Shown here piece after piece: positions 5,363-6,065 of a stretch of DNA of 6,065 nucleotides. The notes under the pieces are model-generated. The model did no database searches and was not told where the DNA came from. It was given only the letters and a program-made list of their open reading frames with translations. Position 1 is the first letter of the stretch. Each line of letters opens with the position of its first letter. This DNA comes from an uncultured Peptococcaceae bacterium (GTDB lineage: Bacteria; Bacillota; Peptococcia; Peptococcales; Peptococcaceae): NCBI GenBank assembly GCA_900556545.1, contig USPE01000118.1, forward strand, positions 1 to 6,065. Reading direction: 5' to 3'. The translations under genes were made by a program, and so were the position numbers.

Positions 5363-6065
5363 ATGGTGTTTGTAATGTGATAATTTTAGTTGCAATTTTA
5401 TCGGTAAACAGCTGATCATGTTCTACAAATAATAATGTAGGTTGATATTGCAGCAATACATCTTCCAGTTGAAACCGGGAATAAATGTCAATATAGTTTA
5501 AAGGTTCATCCCAGATATAAAGGTGGGCTTGCTGGCAAAGACTGGCGGCGAGCAGCACTTTTTTGCGCTGTCCCATACTAAAACGTTCTATAGGTTGTTC
5601 CATTTGTGCGCGGAAGAAATCCAGTTTGTTCAAAATGGCTATAAATTGGCTCAGTTCAATTTGCTGTTCCTGGGCATATTGTTGTAATGTACCGGAAAGA
5701 TGGTTGACCGTTTGGCTGATGTAGGAAATTTGTAAACGGCTGTTGCGTTCTATGGTACCGGTGTACTGCAGCGGATCGCCTAGAATCAGTTTTATGAGGC
5801 TGGATTTACCGCAGCCGTTGATTCCTTGCAGAGCAATGCGGTCTCCTGCTAGAATATCAAAGGTAACTGGTTGATTGACAGGAGTCTGACCGTAAATAAC
5901 AGATACCTCCCGTATGGACAGCAATCGTTCTGCCGGCGCTGGCAAAGCTGAAATTTTTAAGGCATCTACCCGTTCGATATTTTTTAAAAGACTGGATTTT
6001 GCATCAATGGCTTTTTGTTGGCGGTTCTCTAAAGATTTAGAACGTTTCATCATTTTGGCTGCTTT
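5361..6065 (-). CDS. ABC-F family ATPase, antibiotic-resistance (Lsa/Vga-like) type, C-terminal half
   Basis: ABC-F proteins have two ATPase domains and no membrane part; they act on the ribosome, and the resistance type dislodges lincosamides, streptogramin A or pleuromutilins. The frame is open to the window edge, so the N-terminal ATPase domain is missing here; about 234 residues are visible. Counted from the first in-window Met (6053): an inter-domain linker rich in Lys/Arg/Gln (1-35, MMKRSKSLENRQQKA type), Walker A GINGCGKS (77-84), signature FSMGQ (158-162), Walker B LYIWDEP with catalytic E183, then LNYID (185-189), and the H-loop VEHD (210-213). EPLNYID instead of the housekeeping EPTNHLD is what I associate with Lsa/Vga/Msr-like resistance members. 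The exact subgroup and any resistance phenotype cannot be read from half a gene. It converges on the retron and shares its terminator. Confidence 0.88.
   Translation of the reverse strand, partial: KAAKMMKRSKSLENRQQKAIDAKSSLLKNIERVDALKISALPAPAERLLSIREVSVIYGQTPVNQPVTFDILAGDRIALQGINGCGKSSLIKLILGDPLQYTGTIERNSRLQISYISQTVNHLSGTLQQYAQEQQIELSQFIAILNKLDFFRAQMEQPIERFSMGQRKKVLLAASLCQQAHLYIWDEPLNYIDIYSRFQLEDVLLQYQPTLLFVEHDQLFTDKIATKIITLQTP

Noticed and set aside
3445..5400. Direct repeats or att-like sites flanking the retron cassette
   Set aside because: I compared the two boundaries by eye and saw no matching direct repeat; no integrase or tRNA gene lies in the window.

Overview
The window looks like chromosomal DNA of a low-to-moderate GC Bacillota, perhaps a Negativicutes or clostridial gut anaerobe. 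The guess rests on the arginine deiminase (ADI) gene set, strong Shine-Dalgarno sites, U-tailed terminators and a Lsa/Vga-like ABC-F protein. Genus cannot be fixed by reading alone.

Left third (1-3444): the distal part of an ADI catabolic operon. It holds the C-terminal two thirds of ornithine carbamoyltransferase (arcB), an unusually long 338-base spacer, carbamate kinase (arcC), and a translationally coupled YfcC/ArcD-type membrane transporter. Together they would convert citrulline to ornithine and carbamoyl phosphate, make ATP from the latter, and exchange arginine for ornithine. The operon ends at a strong intrinsic terminator (3397-3444). arcB shows a sharp change in third-position GC near base 180, and the spacer carries what may be a decayed small reading frame.

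Middle (3445-5362): a complete and apparently unannotated retron. An extended -10 promoter (3605-3613) leads into a roughly 193-nt structured RNA whose ends form a 22-nt inverted repeat (a1 3617-3638, a2 3788-3809). Directly inside a1 is an A-G-C with the expected branching guanosine (3639), followed by two short msr hairpins and a long imperfect msd hairpin. A 130-aa single-anchor membrane or exported protein of unknown function comes next. Last is a 321-aa reverse transcriptase with the retron-diagnostic NAxxH and VTG motifs plus YSDD. A perfect 20-bp inverted repeat terminator, usable from both sides, closes the unit. The small protein lies between ncRNA and RT, so it is the candidate effector or accessory of a possibly new retron type; it could also be unrelated cargo.

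Right end (5361-6065, minus strand): the C-terminal half of an ABC-F ATPase of the antibiotic-resistance kind (EPLNYID Walker B region), convergent with the retron and cut by the window edge.
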